DNA of 64,000 nucleotides, taken from assembly GCF_000317145.1 (NCBI RefSeq), contig NC_019697.1, positions 4,414,886-4,478,885 on the forward strand, in the 5' to 3' direction. Source of the stretch: Chamaesiphon minutus PCC 6605. Lineage in GTDB: Bacteria > Cyanobacteriota > Cyanobacteriia > Cyanobacteriales > Chamaesiphonaceae. A program made the translations under genes and the position numbers. This document shows, piece by piece, positions 44,439 through 55,178 of the stretch; the stretch's first letter is position 1; every line of letters starts with the position of its first letter. The notes below the pieces were generated by a model that searched no databases, had not been told where the DNA came from, and saw nothing but the letters and a program-made list of their open reading frames with translations.

Positions 44439-46630
44439 TATTTGATTCCGATGGCAATCGCTTTAGCAGGTAAGTCTCGATCTAGATATTGTCTGACATC
44501 TGGCAATAATTCTTGTAATGTTTGCTCGGCTTGGTAAGTATTTCCGCGTTCGATCGCATTACACATTTGGTCTAATTTATGCCGCATTACATTAGCTTGC
44601 AAGGGGTTAATCGATCGTGCTTGCGAAATAGCATCCGCACATACCGATATAAATTTGACTAATTCTGGAAGCTGCTCGAATTCGCGGGTGGCATCGGCAC
44701 TGAGTTCGCGCACTACTTCTAGATTACTATCGGCAATTGCTTTCTTTAATTGGTCGCAAAGGCTAATAATCTTCCCTTTTTGCTCTTCAGAAATCAGCGA
44801 AGGGCAAACATGCAGCACAAAGCCTAAATCTGAGACTAAGGATTGGGCGAGATTATAATCGTTAGATGCTAACTTTTCTAGCTCTTTTAATTTCTGTCGG
44901 GCGAGCTGGCGACGGTCTTCCGCGATCTGACCATCGCGATCGCGAATTTGATTGGTAGCCTGAACTGTCTCGCCAGCAATTCGATAAGCTTCTCGCACAC
45001 CACGCTCGGTCAATCGACCTTCATCGTTTAAGTCTTTAATGATTTGCTCGACTTTTTGAGCAATTTTTTCATCTTCGCCACCATAAGAAAAAGACGAACT
45101 TACTACGATCTTAGGATTATTTTTTAAAGCGGCCGTGATTTGAAGCGAACTATTTTTTTCATCTAATTCTACAGTTACTGCTACTTCAGTTTGCTCCGGA
45201 TAAGGTCGATCTAGTGCCAACCACATTTCGCCAATCTTTTCATTTTGTTGATTGACAAGATCGGTATTAAAAAATTTAAAGTGAATCAAACTCTGGCCGT
45301 CTGCTTCGGTTTTAAACGTATAGTTGTTACTAACTGGTAAAATATCACCCTGCTGGATAATTTTGTAATGAGTGCGATCGGCTAGTTCGATGAAGTAATC
45401 GCGCGAAACCGTGCCGACTTTCTCTGTCAATCCTGCCGCTACGATGGCTGCACCTTCAGCCACGGCATACATGGGACGCGGGTGAACGACAACTTTATCT
45501 GCGCCGAAGGCGGCTTTAACCCGTTCTTGGACGAGCGGAATTTGCGAAGAACCGCCCACCATCAAGATTGTATCGATCGCATCGGCTGGATAGTCAGAAT
45601 ATTTAATCGCCTCTTGACAAATCGAGATCGTGCGCTCGACTAGCGGCAAAATCATCGCTTCAAATTGGGCGCGCGTCACGGTCACATCGATCGGGATCGC
45701 CATCCCCAGATCGTCGAGTAGCGGTGTCGCGGGAATAATTTTGGCAGTGAGGGAACTACTGAGATCTATTTTGGCTTTCTCTACTGCCATTTTGAGATCG
45801 CCCAAAAATCGCACTTTTTGATAGTGAGGCATTCGCTCGATTAAACTATCTATATTCTCCAAATCTTCTTCAGCAGCGACTTGTTGTTTGACTAGCTCGA
45901 TAATGCGATCGTCGATATCATCGCCACCCAGCCACAGATCTCCGGCTTTACCAGATTCGATAAATTGGGTTCCCGCCGCCGTAATCAGAGCTGAGTCAAA
46001 AGTACCGCCGCCAAAGTCATATACCAAAATTGTTTTGACATCATCAGCGTTAGGTTTGAAACCATAAGAAATAGCAGCGGCTGTCGGTTCTGGTAAAAGT
46101 TCTGGCTCTGAAAGACCCGCTCTTTTGGCGGCAGATTGAGTTGTATAGCGTTGTTTGTCGCTAAAGTAAGCCGGAACGGTAATTACCGCCCGATCGATCG
46201 TACTTTTTTGCCCTTTTTGGCTTTGGTAAAGTTGAGCGTTTTGAACGACTTTTTTTAGGATTTCGGCGGAAATATCTTCGGGTGCGTACTCTGTGCCACC
46301 CAGCCAGACGGATAGACTATTATCTGTGCCTTTGGTCGATTGAGTTACTTGATAATGTAACCTGGCTAATTGTGCTTGGACGACAGGATCGCTAAAACCG
46401 CGTCCGATCAGCCGTTTGATCGAAATAATCGTCTGCTCCGGATCGGCTTTTAGTTGGTTGTAGGCTGTTTCGCCCACAATGATGCCATTTTGCGTAGTGG
46501 CGACGACAGAGCGAGTTAATTTGCGATCGGGAGCTTGATTGTCATCAGCCGTAACTACCTCTACCTCCGCAAATTTGAAAGCAGCAACAGAATTGGTTGT
46601 GCCTAGATCGATCCCAACTATATTTCCCAT
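44438..46630 (-). CDS. Divergent Hsp70 (DnaK-like) chaperone
   Basis: 730 residues, about 100 more than housekeeping DnaK. The ATPase domain is complete: GIVGIDLGTTNS-like start (IVGIDLGTTNSVAAFKFAE), VPAYFSDKQRYTTQSAAKRA, LLPEPTAAAISYG, VYDFGGGTFDSALI and MVGGSSQIPLVQERVKAAFG. The substrate domain is shortened and divergent (LQITAALKNNPKIVVSSSFS). The C-terminal 200 residues are helical with no DnaK lid-tail or EEVD-like end. It leads a cassette with LysM, TPR, J-like and GrpE-like genes. It is a specialised paralogue; clients are unknown. Confidence 0.92.
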   Translation of the reverse strand: MGNIVGIDLGTTNSVAAFKFAEVEVVTADDNQAPDRKLTRSVVATTQNGIIVGETAYNQLKADPEQTIISIKRLIGRGFSDPVVQAQLARLHYQVTQSTKGTDNSLSVWLGGTEYAPEDISAEILKKVVQNAQLYQSQKGQKSTIDRAVITVPAYFSDKQRYTTQSAAKRAGLSEPELLPEPTAAAISYGFKPNADDVKTILVYDFGGGTFDSALITAAGTQFIESGKAGDLWLGGDDIDDRIIELVKQQVAAEEDLENIDSLIERMPHYQKVRFLGDLKMAVEKAKIDLSSSLTAKIIPATPLLDDLGMAIPIDVTVTRAQFEAMILPLVERTISICQEAIKYSDYPADAIDTILMVGGSSQIPLVQERVKAAFGADKVVVHPRPMYAVAEGAAIVAAGLTEKVGTVSRDYFIELADRTHYKIIQQGDILPVSNNYTFKTEADGQSLIHFKFFNTDLVNQQNEKIGEMWLALDRPYPEQTEVAVTVELDEKNSSLQITAALKNNPKIVVSSSFSYGGEDEKIAQKVEQIIKDLNDEGRLTERGVREAYRIAGETVQATNQIRDRDGQIAEDRRQLARQKLKELEKLASNDYNLAQSLVSDLGFVLHVCPSLISEEQKGKIISLCDQLKKAIADSNLEVVRELSADATREFEQLPELVKFISVCADAISQARSINPLQANVMRHKLDQMCNAIERGNTYQAEQTLQELLPDVRQYLDRDLPAKAIAIGIK

Positions 46631-46756
46631 GTAATTCTTGACTAAGCTCGCTCGTGTCTTCAGTACTGACTAGGGCTAGTGTACCCAAGCGTTCGGTAAA
46701 AACTACAGGTGGAGGGAGATTTGGAGAGGGGGAGAGGGGAGAATTGGAACGCAGTT

Positions 46757-46927
46757 CTAAAACCTAAAACCTAAAACCTAAAACCTAAAACCTAAAACCT
46801 AAAACCTAAAACCTAAAACCTAAAACCTAAAACCTAAAACCTAAAACCTAAAACCTAAAACCTAAAACCTAAAACCTAAAACCTAAAGCCTAAAGCCTAA
46901 AACCTAAAGCCTAAAACCTAAAGCCTA
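46757..46927. repeat. Heptamer tandem array (CCTAAAA)n, about 24 copies
   Basis: From 46757 the sequence is AAAACCT repeated with period 7. The copies near 46887-46924 include CCTAAAG variants. The array ends inside the stop codon (TAG on the minus strand, 46925-46927) of the hybrid kinase gene. It resembles cyanobacterial STRR heptamers and, by chance, telomere-like repeats. The 3' end of the kinase mRNA and the upstream region of the dnaK-like gene share it. Confidence 0.97.
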
Positions 46928-49900
46928 TTCCCTCAATTTATTGGCACCAGAGGTAATCGCATGTGTGAGATCTTCGATCTCAGTGAGGAGGGGATCGATA
47001 GCAGTGGGGGAACTAAGGGTATTTTGCTCGAAAGTGTCGATTTCTAGGAGTTTTTCTAATTGGATGGCTAATTGTTCGATCGGTTTGGCTGTGGTGGCGG
47101 TAATTGCCACTGCACCGACGTTTGCGCTAGCTCCTTTGATAGCGTGGAGGTGGTGCTCGATCGTGCCAAGATCGCCAGCGGCTATCGCGGCGCGGATCAG
47201 TCGGAGTTGTTCGCGGGTATTTTCGACAAAGACTTGTAAGATCGCCCGTTCAAACTCAGCATCGTTAGTAGATACTTCTGCGTATTTTGATTCTCCAGAT
47301 GGTGCGGGTGACTCGCTGGTAGCGATCGAATCTGGCGGTGGAGTCTCTACGGTCAGATCTGCTGGCTGGGGTGTGGCATCGCTAGCAGGCTGCGGCGTCG
47401 AGATTTGTTGCGTCCACTGGGCGATTTTGGTCGATAGCTCGTCTTTGCGAACGGGTTTGGACAAAAAGTCATCCATGCCTGCTAACATGGCTAATTCGCG
47501 ATCTTCCTTCATCGCGCTAGCAGTGAGGGCGATAATAATCGTATGGCGCGCTTTACCTTCACGCAGCCGGATTTCTCTGGTGGCGGCGTAGCCGTCGAGC
47601 CGAGGCATGTGGCAATCCATTAAAATTGCATCGTAATCTTGGGTAGCAATTTTGTCGAGTACTTCCTCGCCATCGCAGGCCAGATCGGCGGCGTAGCCTA
47701 AATTTTTGAGTTGGTTCAGGGCAACTTTTTGATTGACCTTATTATCTTCGGCTACCAAAATTCGCAGGCTAGAACTAACTTGTTGGGGGAGGAGTAGTTG
47801 TTGGGGTTGGGACTCGGTGACGCTGGATAATGCTTGCGGTTGGGGTTCGGGGAGAAGATGTTGTGGCTCGATGCAACGATTGAGGATCTGCATCGGTTTT
47901 GCTGGTTTGAAGGCATAGCCAGCGATTTTCGATTTTTGCTGGAGCTGTGAGGCGCGTTCGTATTCGTTGAATGAGATCGTCGCGATCGTCCGCAGATTAC
48001 TGAGTTCGGGATAGTGCGATATCTGCTCTGGGAGAGTGGTATTAGGGCTGTCAGGGTATGCTAAATCTGTTACTAGGGTTTGGAAAGGTTTGCCCATCAC
48101 TGCGGCGGCTAGGAGCAGATTCATGGCTGCGGTGCTAGTGGTGGTAGTGGTGACGATCGCCCCATGGTGTTCTGCTGCTGAGGCGATCGCGTGGCGACTG
48201 TGATCCCAGTTGCCAGCAATCAATAAGCGTTGTCCCTGAATGCCTTGGGCGAGTTGGCGACTGAGTGCCAATTCGTCGCCCACATCAGCGGGGAGAATCG
48301 ATCGCGAGCAAGTGAGGGTAAACCAAAAGATCGAACCCGCATCTGGCGCGCTGATCACGCCAATTTCACCACCCATCATTTCGATCAATCGTTTAGAAAT
48401 TGCCAAGCCCAAACCCGTACCGCCATATTGTCTGGTGGTGGATGAATCGGCTTGAGAGAAGGATTGAAAAATTTTGTCTTGACTATCTAGATCGATACCG
48501 ATCCCCGTATCTTGAACTTGGAAATAGAGCGTTGTCTGTCGAGCCGTAGTTGCGATCGCGCTAATATCGATCGAGACGCCCCCGCGATCGGTAAATTTGA
48601 TGGCATTACCGATTAAGTTGGTTAGAATCTGCCCCAGTCGCGTCGGATCGCCTTGCAAGTTATTAGGGATAGTCGGTTCGACCCGACAGCTTAGTTCGAT
48701 CCCTTTGGAATAAGCATTATTTGCCAGGACTTCGATCGTTTGCTCGACAGCATCAGTCAAGCTAAAGTTAATTTCTTCAAGATGCAGCTCGCCAGCTTCA
48801 ATTTTTGAGAAATCTAAGATTTCATTAATAATATTCAACAAGTTATCAGAGCTACCTCTGATAATCTCGACGAAATTACGTTGCTCTTCATTGAGATTGG
48901 TATCTAATAGTAGCTCGGTAAAGCTGATGATACCATTCATCGGCGTGCGAATTTCATGGCTCATATTTGCCAAGAAAGCACTCTTCATCTTACCCGCAGA
49001 TTCTGCCAACTGACGAGCTTTTTCTAGGGCAATATTTTCTTTGGTTAATTCTTGCCGACTGTGGCGTTCGCGTTCGATTAATAATGATTGTAATTGTTTG
49101 GAAGCGGTAATATCTTCAATTACCAGTAGGAAACCCGACGCGACCGAAATTTCTTTGATTTTCTTACCATCAATGATGTCGCGCTGGATCTCCTGCCAAT
49201 TATACAGAGCTTCTAACTTGAGCGTAAAATATTTACCATTACGCTTGACCTCTTTCGGCGGCAAACTGCGGTAAGTATGTAAATCACTGAGATGATCTTC
49301 CCAATCTTTAGCACTCAACCAATTGGGAATCAAACAGTGTTCGATTTTATCACCGATATTAATACTTAAAAGCTGAGAAGCAACCGAATTACAAAACCAG
49401 ACCGTGCCATCTAACTCGGTCGCCAGCAATCCCATCGACAAGCTGTGTGCGATCGCGGTTTGCGCCGATTGTGCCCGTCCTAATTCTGCTGCTAATGTTG
49501 CTAGTTTAGCGACTTTTCCAACTGGAATTGGCGGAAAAAGGTGCTTATCACCAAACCGAGGCGGGTGAGCGACTAAATTAATTTGATGAGTTTGCCAGAG
49601 TCTGTCAATTTCGCGTTTGACTAAAAAATCTGTATATTGCCGTTCGCAATAAGCTACACCAATAGTCACTAACAAAGCTAAAGTAATTGGTGCCGAAACT
49701 GGCAGCAAATAATTATTAGTCAAGGCAATGATGACGATCGCAATCCAGCCGCTGCTGAGTCCTAACAATCCCAACAATCTTTGACCGGGTGTCAGCCGAC
49801 TGAGTTGGTAACTCAACAGCGGACTAATGAATAATAGTAATACTAGCAGCCAGCGATCGGGTACGATTTGAAGTTGACTGCGTTGGAGTAGATTATCGAC

Positions 49901-50737
49901 GATCGCCGCATGTAAATAAATACTGGGAATTCCGTCAATGCGATCGAAAGGGGTATCGATCCGCATCGCATTACTACCAGTTATACCAACTAAGACAATT
50001 TTATTATTAAATACTTTTTCGAGTCGGGCTTGTTCGATCTCGTCTCTCGGTTCTAAGAGCGAACTCAATGAGTAATGATTGGCTTTAGCCGCTCTACCCG
50101 GCCAATTAATCCAAAATTCGCCCTCATTTGGTGGGCGTTTGATTTCTGGTGCGTTGCTAAGATTGTGCCCTTCTACAGCCATCCAAGCCAATGAATAGAC
50201 ACGGTTTTTGTATGGTAATATTTGCCGCACCACACCATCGTTACTTTTGACTTTATCGACATGCCCGACAGCTTGAGATGAGGCTTTTAAGCGACGCGTG
50301 GGTAAGATTGGCTGATTTTGTCCGTCCCAACTTTGCGCGAGAATTACGGCCTTGTGACCGTTGATCGCCTCGATAAATTCGCCATCATCGGGAGTAATCT
50401 CCCGAAAGATCTGCTCGAAGGCAATCGTACTGGCATTATATTTAGTAAGAAGTTTAACTAATTTGGCGTAGCGAGCGCGATTATTTGGTAAATCTTGGTA
50501 TTGGGCAATACTTCGATCGTCAACTTCGACCACCACTAGTCGATCGTCCCAAGCTCTCTCGCCACGCAACTCTGTCAGTCGATTGTAAGCAAAATCCTCA
50601 ACTGGAGCCGTCGCACCGAGCTGTACTAATGCGATCGCCACTGCGGCAGCGATTGGCCCTGGCAGCCACCGCCAAACAGATCGCAGGTGTTCTGGGATCT
50701 GTGTAGGCACATTGGTAAATCGAGTGAAATAGTTCAA
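46925..50737 (-). CDS. CHASE2 hybrid sensor histidine kinase with REC and HPt
   Basis: 1270 residues. In order: N-terminal membrane helix ([20 protein letters not shown]), extracytoplasmic CHASE2 ([20 protein letters not shown]), three membrane helices near 300-370, a PAS-like region, HisKA with [12 protein letters not shown] (His about 593), HATPase with [10 protein letters not shown] and DTGIGID and [20 protein letters not shown], a degenerate REC, a full REC with [20 protein letters not shown] (Asp about 1041) and an HPt with [17 protein letters not shown] (His about 1198). This is a complete multistep phosphorelay on one chain. The signal is unknown. Confidence 0.95.
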   Translation of the reverse strand: MNYFTRFTNVPTQIPEHLRSVWRWLPGPIAAAVAIALVQLGATAPVEDFAYNRLTELRGERAWDDRLVVVEVDDRSIAQYQDLPNNRARYAKLVKLLTKYNASTIAFEQIFREITPDDGEFIEAINGHKAVILAQSWDGQNQPILPTRRLKASSQAVGHVDKVKSNDGVVRQILPYKNRVYSLAWMAVEGHNLSNAPEIKRPPNEGEFWINWPGRAAKANHYSLSSLLEPRDEIEQARLEKVFNNKIVLVGITGSNAMRIDTPFDRIDGIPSIYLHAAIVDNLLQRSQLQIVPDRWLLVLLLFISPLLSYQLSRLTPGQRLLGLLGLSSGWIAIVIIALTNNYLLPVSAPITLALLVTIGVAYCERQYTDFLVKREIDRLWQTHQINLVAHPPRFGDKHLFPPIPVGKVAKLATLAAELGRAQSAQTAIAHSLSMGLLATELDGTVWFCNSVASQLLSINIGDKIEHCLIPNWLSAKDWEDHLSDLHTYRSLPPKEVKRNGKYFTLKLEALYNWQEIQRDIIDGKKIKEISVASGFLLVIEDITASKQLQSLLIERERHSRQELTKENIALEKARQLAESAGKMKSAFLANMSHEIRTPMNGIISFTELLLDTNLNEEQRNFVEIIRGSSDNLLNIINEILDFSKIEAGELHLEEINFSLTDAVEQTIEVLANNAYSKGIELSCRVEPTIPNNLQGDPTRLGQILTNLIGNAIKFTDRGGVSIDISAIATTARQTTLYFQVQDTGIGIDLDSQDKIFQSFSQADSSTTRQYGGTGLGLAISKRLIEMMGGEIGVISAPDAGSIFWFTLTCSRSILPADVGDELALSRQLAQGIQGQRLLIAGNWDHSRHAIASAAEHHGAIVTTTTTSTAAMNLLLAAAVMGKPFQTLVTDLAYPDSPNTTLPEQISHYPELSNLRTIATISFNEYERASQLQQKSKIAGYAFKPAKPMQILNRCIEPQHLLPEPQPQALSSVTESQPQQLLLPQQVSSSLRILVAEDNKVNQKVALNQLKNLGYAADLACDGEEVLDKIATQDYDAILMDCHMPRLDGYAATREIRLREGKARHTIIIALTASAMKEDRELAMLAGMDDFLSKPVRKDELSTKIAQWTQQISTPQPASDATPQPADLTVETPPPDSIATSESPAPSGESKYAEVSTNDAEFERAILQVFVENTREQLRLIRAAIAAGDLGTIEHHLHAIKGASANVGAVAITATTAKPIEQLAIQLEKLLEIDTFEQNTLSSPTAIDPLLTEIEDLTHAITSGANKLRE

Positions 50738-50830
50738 GGTAACTGGATCGATAGAGAGTGTTTGAGTTGAGGATTCGCTATAAATATTTAGATAACAAAT
50801 TTTCCTAACGTCAACTAGAATACCTGGATT

Positions 50831-51964
50831 CTAAGTGGCTGCAATCGGCAACATAGCTGTTAAAACTTGCTTAATTAGCGGATCTGAGACCACATTTACT
50901 GCTGTACTAGTTGGTTCGTAAGCGATCGTTTGCGTATCGCCGATGCCAGAGGGGAGAATAAATACACCTTTACCCGCTTTAACTTTTTTATCAGATTTGA
51001 GAGTAGTAACGATCTGGTCTAGATCGATGTTTGACGGCAGATCGAGCGTTAAATTAGCCTTGTCAATGACGGCATCTTGGCGTTGCGCCTCTGCCGCCGT
51101 CCACAGTTTCAGAGCGACAGCAATGCGTCCGGCGGCCACCATCCCGATCGCGACCGCTTCACCATGATTGACTACAACATATTTGGTCGCACTTTCGATC
51201 GCATGGCCGATCGTATGTCCGTAGTTGAGAGTCGCCCGCAACCCAGTTTGTTCGTGTTCGTCTTTACTCACAACTATCGCCTTGGCCGTTGCCGAGCTGG
51301 TTAAAATAGTCGATAGGAGTTCGGGATCGATATCCTGCTGCCTGAGACTAGTCGCTCGCTCCAATCGATCGAATAACTCTCGATCGCCAATAATTCCATA
51401 TTTAATCACTTCCGCCATTCCCGCCCGAAATTCGCGCTCTGGCAACGTGGCTAAAACTTGAGGATCGGTCACTACCAAGCGCGGCTGATGAAAAGCACCG
51501 ATCAGATTTTTGCCCTTGGGATGATTTACACCAGTTTTACCACCGATCGAAGAATCGACCATCGCTAGCAAAGTTGTTGGTACCTGAACGACATTAATCC
51601 CTCGTAGCCAGGTAGCCGCCGCAAACCCTGTCATATCTCCAATCACGCCACCGCCCAAAGCAACCAAGGTTGAGGAGCGTTCTAGGCCATGCTCCAGAGC
51701 TAAGTCGTAAATCTGCTCGATCGATGCCAGTGTTTTATATTGCTCGCCCTCTGGCAAGATACAATGGGAGACTTCAAAATTAGCTTGCTTGAGAGCAGCC
51801 ATCGCCCTCTCTCCGTAAAGTCCAAAGACAGTAGGGTTGGAAACCACCATCACCTTCTGTCCCAACTTAAGAGCGCGACAATGTTCGCCCAACCGCTCTA
51901 AATTGCCAGTCGCGATCGAGATTTGATAACTATGTTCGGCTAAAGCAACTTCGATCGATTCCAT
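50831..51964 (-). CDS. aroB: 3-dehydroquinate synthase
   Basis: 377 residues. NAD-binding motif [20 protein letters not shown]; zinc and substrate residues in [25 protein letters not shown] and [38 protein letters not shown] is typical. AroB forms the second intermediate of the shikimate pathway from DAHP. It is monocistronic. A period-8 repeat (GTGGAGGG) begins 11 bp upstream of the start codon. Confidence 0.97.
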   Translation of the reverse strand: MESIEVALAEHSYQISIATGNLERLGEHCRALKLGQKVMVVSNPTVFGLYGERAMAALKQANFEVSHCILPEGEQYKTLASIEQIYDLALEHGLERSSTLVALGGGVIGDMTGFAAATWLRGINVVQVPTTLLAMVDSSIGGKTGVNHPKGKNLIGAFHQPRLVVTDPQVLATLPEREFRAGMAEVIKYGIIGDRELFDRLERATSLRQQDIDPELLSTILTSSATAKAIVVSKDEHEQTGLRATLNYGHTIGHAIESATKYVVVNHGEAVAIGMVAAGRIAVALKLWTAAEAQRQDAVIDKANLTLDLPSNIDLDQIVTTLKSDKKVKAGKGVFILPSGIGDTQTIAYEPTSTAVNVVSDPLIKQVLTAMLPIAAT

Positions 51965-51974
51965 GAGCGATAAG

Positions 51975-52070
51975 AGTGGAGGGGTGGAGGGGTGGAGGGG
52001 TGAATGGATAGCGATTCGCGCTTGTCGGGTTTCCCGACGGTGATACGTGCGACCGCTGCCTAGGCAGCGC
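51975..52070. repeat. Period-8 repeat and hairpin modules upstream of aroB
   Basis: GTGGAGGG is repeated three times at about 51977-52000. It is followed by CTTGTCGGGTTTCCCGACGG, a hairpin module also found near 32640, and by TGCCTAGGCAGCGCGC. The rest of 52071-52395 shows no gene apart from an octamer-like CCTAAAACCTGAAGCCT remnant near 52158. Confidence 0.6.
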
Positions 52071-52395
52071 GCTTTTCTTTGAGATAATGGGTAACAGGTG
52101 AGATTCGGCTCGTCCTTTACTCATCAACAAGGTCGCGACGCTGCCCAGTATCTCTGCCTAAAACCTGAAGCCTCCCCACTACTCTCAAAGATTTTTGTGC
52201 AGATTCTAACCCATATTCCCCATCACTAGTTTAAATTGTAGATGGATCTGGCAACGATCCGATTCTCTTTCTACAGAGGCTTTGTCAACGGGTGAAGGTA
52301 GGGCTGGTTTTCGATCGGAATCTACCGACCTCTATCCTCTCGGATGCAGTCAGTGATTTAATGGTATTTGAATAGTTCTTATCGAGGATAAATTT

Positions 52396-52491
52396 ATGTC
52401 TGGCGCGATCGCTTATTTGGGTTTTGTCGGGATCATGTTTGGAATTGCCATGGGTCTGTTCTTTGGCCTGAGATTTGCCAAAATTATCTAG
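52396..52491 (+). CDS. petL: Cytochrome b6f complex subunit PetL
   Basis: 31 residues, one membrane helix: MSGAIAYLGFVGIMFGIAMG then LFFGLRFAKII. The FGLRxAKI end and AIAYLGF start match cyanobacterial PetL, which is 31-32 residues long. PetL is a peripheral single-helix subunit that stabilises the b6f dimer in the thylakoid membrane. GAGG lies nine bases before the ATG. Other pet genes are not nearby. Confidence 0.85.
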   Translation: MSGAIAYLGFVGIMFGIAMGLFFGLRFAKII

Positions 52492-52562
52492 GATGAATGG
52501 CTAGTCGATCGTGACTAGTCAACATCCATGCTACCTAATTCACCTCACTACTTGCCACACTC

Positions 52563-53378
52563 ATGAAATCTTACCTCGCTGCTGCCGTCCAAATGACCAG
52601 CCTTCCGGACCTAGACAAAAATCTAGCTCAGGCAGAAGAATTAATCGAATTGGCCGTGCGGCGGGGTGCTGAGTTAGTCAGTCTGCCCGAAAACTTCGCC
52701 TTTTTGGGCACTGAAGAGGATAAGATCGAGCAGGCCGGAGCGATCGCTACCAAAACTGAAAAATTTCTCAAAACTGCCGCCCAAAAATTTCAAGTTACCC
52801 TGGTTGGCGGTGGCTTTCCCGTTCCTGTTGGTAAAGAGGGTAAAGTTTATAATACAGCACTGCTAGTCGGCCCCAACGGTGAAGAACTCAGCAGATATGA
52901 GAAGGCACATTTATTTGATGTCGATCTCCCCGATGGCAATACCTATCGCGAATCGAGAACGGTAATGGCGGGGGTAAAGCTACCCGATGTTTATCACTCA
53001 GAGCAGTTAGGTGGGATCGGTTTATCTGTCTGCTATGATGTGCGCTTTCCAGAGCTATACCGCCATTTATCTAAATTAGGCGCAGATGTATTATTCGTAC
53101 CTGCGGCGTTTACCGCATATACAGGTAAGGATCACTGGCAAGTATTGTTACAAGCTAGGGCGATCGAAAATACTTGTTATGTAATCGCTCCAGCTCAGAC
53201 TGGCACCCACTACGCTATGCGCCAGACACACGGACATGCGATGATTATCGATCCTTGGGGGGTAATTCTCGCCGATGCTGGCGATTTACCTGGTGTCGCG
53301 ATCGCTGAAATCAGTCCCCAGCGGTTGGCACGCGCTCGCGCTCAAATGCCTTCACTCCAACACCGAGTATTTGCTTAA
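52563..53378 (+). CDS. Carbon-nitrogen hydrolase (Nit/omega-amidase group)
   Basis: 271 residues. The nitrilase catalytic triad is in SLPENFAFLG (Glu), RYEKAHLFDVDLPDG (Lys) and LSVCYDVRFPELYRHL (Cys). HAMIIDPWGVILADAG is the typical end. The closest group is Nit1/Nit2: deaminated glutathione amidase, or omega-amidase acting on ketoglutaramate. It would be a cytosolic metabolite-repair or salvage enzyme. Located 71 bp after petL on the same strand. Confidence 0.93.
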   Translation: MKSYLAAAVQMTSLPDLDKNLAQAEELIELAVRRGAELVSLPENFAFLGTEEDKIEQAGAIATKTEKFLKTAAQKFQVTLVGGGFPVPVGKEGKVYNTALLVGPNGEELSRYEKAHLFDVDLPDGNTYRESRTVMAGVKLPDVYHSEQLGGIGLSVCYDVRFPELYRHLSKLGADVLFVPAAFTAYTGKDHWQVLLQARAIENTCYVIAPAQTGTHYAMRQTHGHAMIIDPWGVILADAGDLPGVAIAEISPQRLARARAQMPSLQHRVFA

Positions 53379-53532
53379 AATAAAGGAAGGGGCGATCGCA
53401 TCTTGTAGCAATTTAAAGATACTAGTACTGAGCGGCACAAGTTAGGTTACTATTTCACACTCCCCCGCTCCCCGCTCCTCGCCAGAACAGTAACTAGATT
53501 TACGCCGTAGACTACTAGAGCTTAGTTTCGAT

Positions 53533-53567
53533 AATCCGCAATCCGCAATCCGCAATCCAAAATCCAA
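53533..53567 (+). repeat. Five heptamer units ending at the yggT start codon
   Basis: AATCCGC three times, then AATCCAA twice, in perfect phase from 53533 to 53567, with ATG at 53568. The repeat occupies the place of a ribosome-binding site, and no Shine-Dalgarno sequence is seen. Confidence 0.9.
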
Positions 53568-53870
53568 ATGACTGCTAATAATCTTCAATTACTAAACATC
53601 CTGAATATCGGTATTAGCGTGCTGTTGGTAGTGATGACATTTTTATTTATCATTCGGATCGTCCTTACTTGGTATCCGCAAGTGGAAAGTCAAAAAATGC
53701 CATTCAGTCTAGTAATTGCGCCGACAGAACCTTTTTTAGCTCCCTCTCGCAAACTAATTCCCCCGATCGGTGGTGTCGATATTACGCCAATTGTTTGGGT
53801 GGGAATTATTAGTTTAATTAGAGAAATTTTAGTCGGGCAGCAAGGCATTATTACCATGCTAGTTAGTTGA
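53568..53870 (+). CDS. YggT family membrane protein
   Basis: 100 residues. Two membrane helices (ISVLLVVMTFLFIIRIVLTW and GGVDITPIVWVGIISLIREI) flank the family motif RIVLTWYPQVESQKMPFSLV, then TEPFLAPSRKLIPPIGG. In plants and cyanobacteria YCF19/YggT-type proteins take part in cytochrome b6f heme C biogenesis or thylakoid organisation; which applies here is not clear. Its start and stop codons both touch period-7 repeats. Confidence 0.93.
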   Translation: MTANNLQLLNILNIGISVLLVVMTFLFIIRIVLTWYPQVESQKMPFSLVIAPTEPFLAPSRKLIPPIGGVDITPIVWVGIISLIREILVGQQGIITMLVS

Positions 53871-53888
53871 TAGTTGATAGTTGATAGA
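53863..53888 (+). repeat. TTGATAG heptamer repeat overlapping the yggT stop
   Basis: TAGTTGATAGTTGATAGTTGATAG: three to four copies with period 7. The TGA stop (53868-53870) lies in the first unit. Confidence 0.85.
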
Positions 53889-53955
53889 TTATAAATCTAC
53901 GATCTAACTTCTGCTTCTATTAAGTAATCGATCGTCTAAAATTATCTTTTAAATA

Positions 53956-54498
53956 TCAAGTAGTCGATGCTCGTGTTAGTTCTACAGCATCGCGTCCATC
54001 TGCTTCTTGGAAATAGACTTTAACCTGTTCTTCTCGTGCGGTAGGTAATGTCTTACCAATAAAGTCGGGATGAATTGGTACTTGTCGATGGCCGCGATCG
54101 ACGAGTACTACTAATAGAATATGCTTGGGTCTACCATACTCATTGATGGCATTTAAAGCAGCTCGAATCGTTCGTCCTTGATAAATGACATCATCTACTA
54201 AAACTACCGTTTTCCCATTTAAATCTACTGGGATATCTGTCTTTCCTGGCGTGCGAACGGCGATCGAGTCGAGATCGTCGCGGTAGAATGTGATATCTAG
54301 AGTCCCCACCGGAACTTTGACCCCTTCTAAGATTTCGATCTGTTTGGCTAGCATTTTGGCAAAGGGAACGCCTTTAGTTTGAATTCCCACTAAGACAACC
54401 TGCGATAAATCTCGACAGCGTTCGTCAATTTCGGACGCCAATCTAACGATCGTCCTGCGGATTTCATCAGCCGATAAGATTTCAACAATAGAACTCAT
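53956..54498 (-). CDS. pyrR: PyrR bifunctional regulator / uracil phosphoribosyltransferase
   Basis: 180 residues. The PRPP-binding motif is [20 protein letters not shown], and [20 protein letters not shown] and [20 protein letters not shown] are PyrR hallmarks. PyrR binds pyr mRNA to attenuate transcription in Gram-positives and has uracil phosphoribosyltransferase activity. No pyr genes or PyrR-binding leader lie nearby, so the regulatory part is uncertain here. Confidence 0.95.
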   Translation of the reverse strand: MSSIVEILSADEIRRTIVRLASEIDERCRDLSQVVLVGIQTKGVPFAKMLAKQIEILEGVKVPVGTLDITFYRDDLDSIAVRTPGKTDIPVDLNGKTVVLVDDVIYQGRTIRAALNAINEYGRPKHILLVVLVDRGHRQVPIHPDFIGKTLPTAREEQVKVYFQEADGRDAVELTRASTT

Positions 54499-54597
54499 GT
54501 TATGGGTTGGAGATGATGGGAAAAATATCGGCGATCGCGAGCAGTGGTGGACTGGGAGTCTGACCTGCTGCCGAGCGGTAGTCCAAATTGCTACCTT

Positions 54598-54809
54598 AGA
54601 GGATGTCTGAAAAGTCTAATTGCTTCGTTTGCAGTGGGTAAATCCCCCTGTCTTGTCGCACACAAACGGGAGGGAACCTCCCGTTCGATGCGCCGCTAAA
54701 TCCCCCTTAAAAAGGGGGACTAAGAGTCTGGTTCCCTCCTTTTTAAGGGGGGCTAGGGGGGATTTTCTAGGGTTTAAGCTTAACGGAATTGTGTTTTCAG
54801 ACATCCTCT
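54598..54809. mobile_element. MITE-like element with 16-bp terminal inverted repeats
   Basis: AGAGGATGTCTGAAAA (54598-54613) and TTTTCAGACATCCTCT (54794-54809) are perfect inverted repeats 212 bp apart. Inside are nested inverted AAATCCCCC / GGGGGGATTTT and TCCCCCTTAAAAAGGGGG modules but no gene, so it is non-autonomous. No matching transposase is in the window. The AGGGGGGATTT modules occur widely in cyanobacterial genomes. Confidence 0.75.
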
Positions 54810-55178
54810 CACATTGTCTCTCTCCGCAGCAGCATCTGTAAAGGGATGACGATTGTCGTACCGACACGCTGCGCGAACGCCCCAGGCACGGTCACAAAAC
54901 CAGCCAATAAGCCCGTGCAATTACCTGTAATGATATTTGAGCTAAGTTGCGCGCTCGACGCGCTTGTTGGCTCACTCTGACGCTGCTAATTCAATAAATT
55001 CCAACAAGCGAAACACCCATCGTTAGCATCAAATCGAGGATTAAATTGAATTAGCTGATATTGCAGAATGTTAAGCTTCTCTCGATCGCCATGGCAACCG
55101 TGAACCTTTTTGCCTAACCTGGATACAGGGTAATTAGTCTAGAGTCGATCGTTGAGACTTTAATAATCGCTTATTCCC
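54810..55178. other. Intergenic stretch, no gene recognised
   Basis: A minus-strand open stretch near 54820-54950 (LLAGFVTVPGAFAQ) is protein-like but has no start in a useful place. I see no RNA gene. HIP1 sites are present but sparse. Confidence 0.35.

Noticed and set aside
46757-46927. Heptamer array considered as CRISPR or telomere-like structure
   Set aside because: There are no spacers, and the chromosome continues on both sides; it is a short tandem repeat.
46941-47591. 216-codon plus-strand frame opposite the hybrid kinase REC/HPt region
   Set aside because: The minus strand encodes intact REC and HPt motifs; the opposite frame is a codon-bias shadow.
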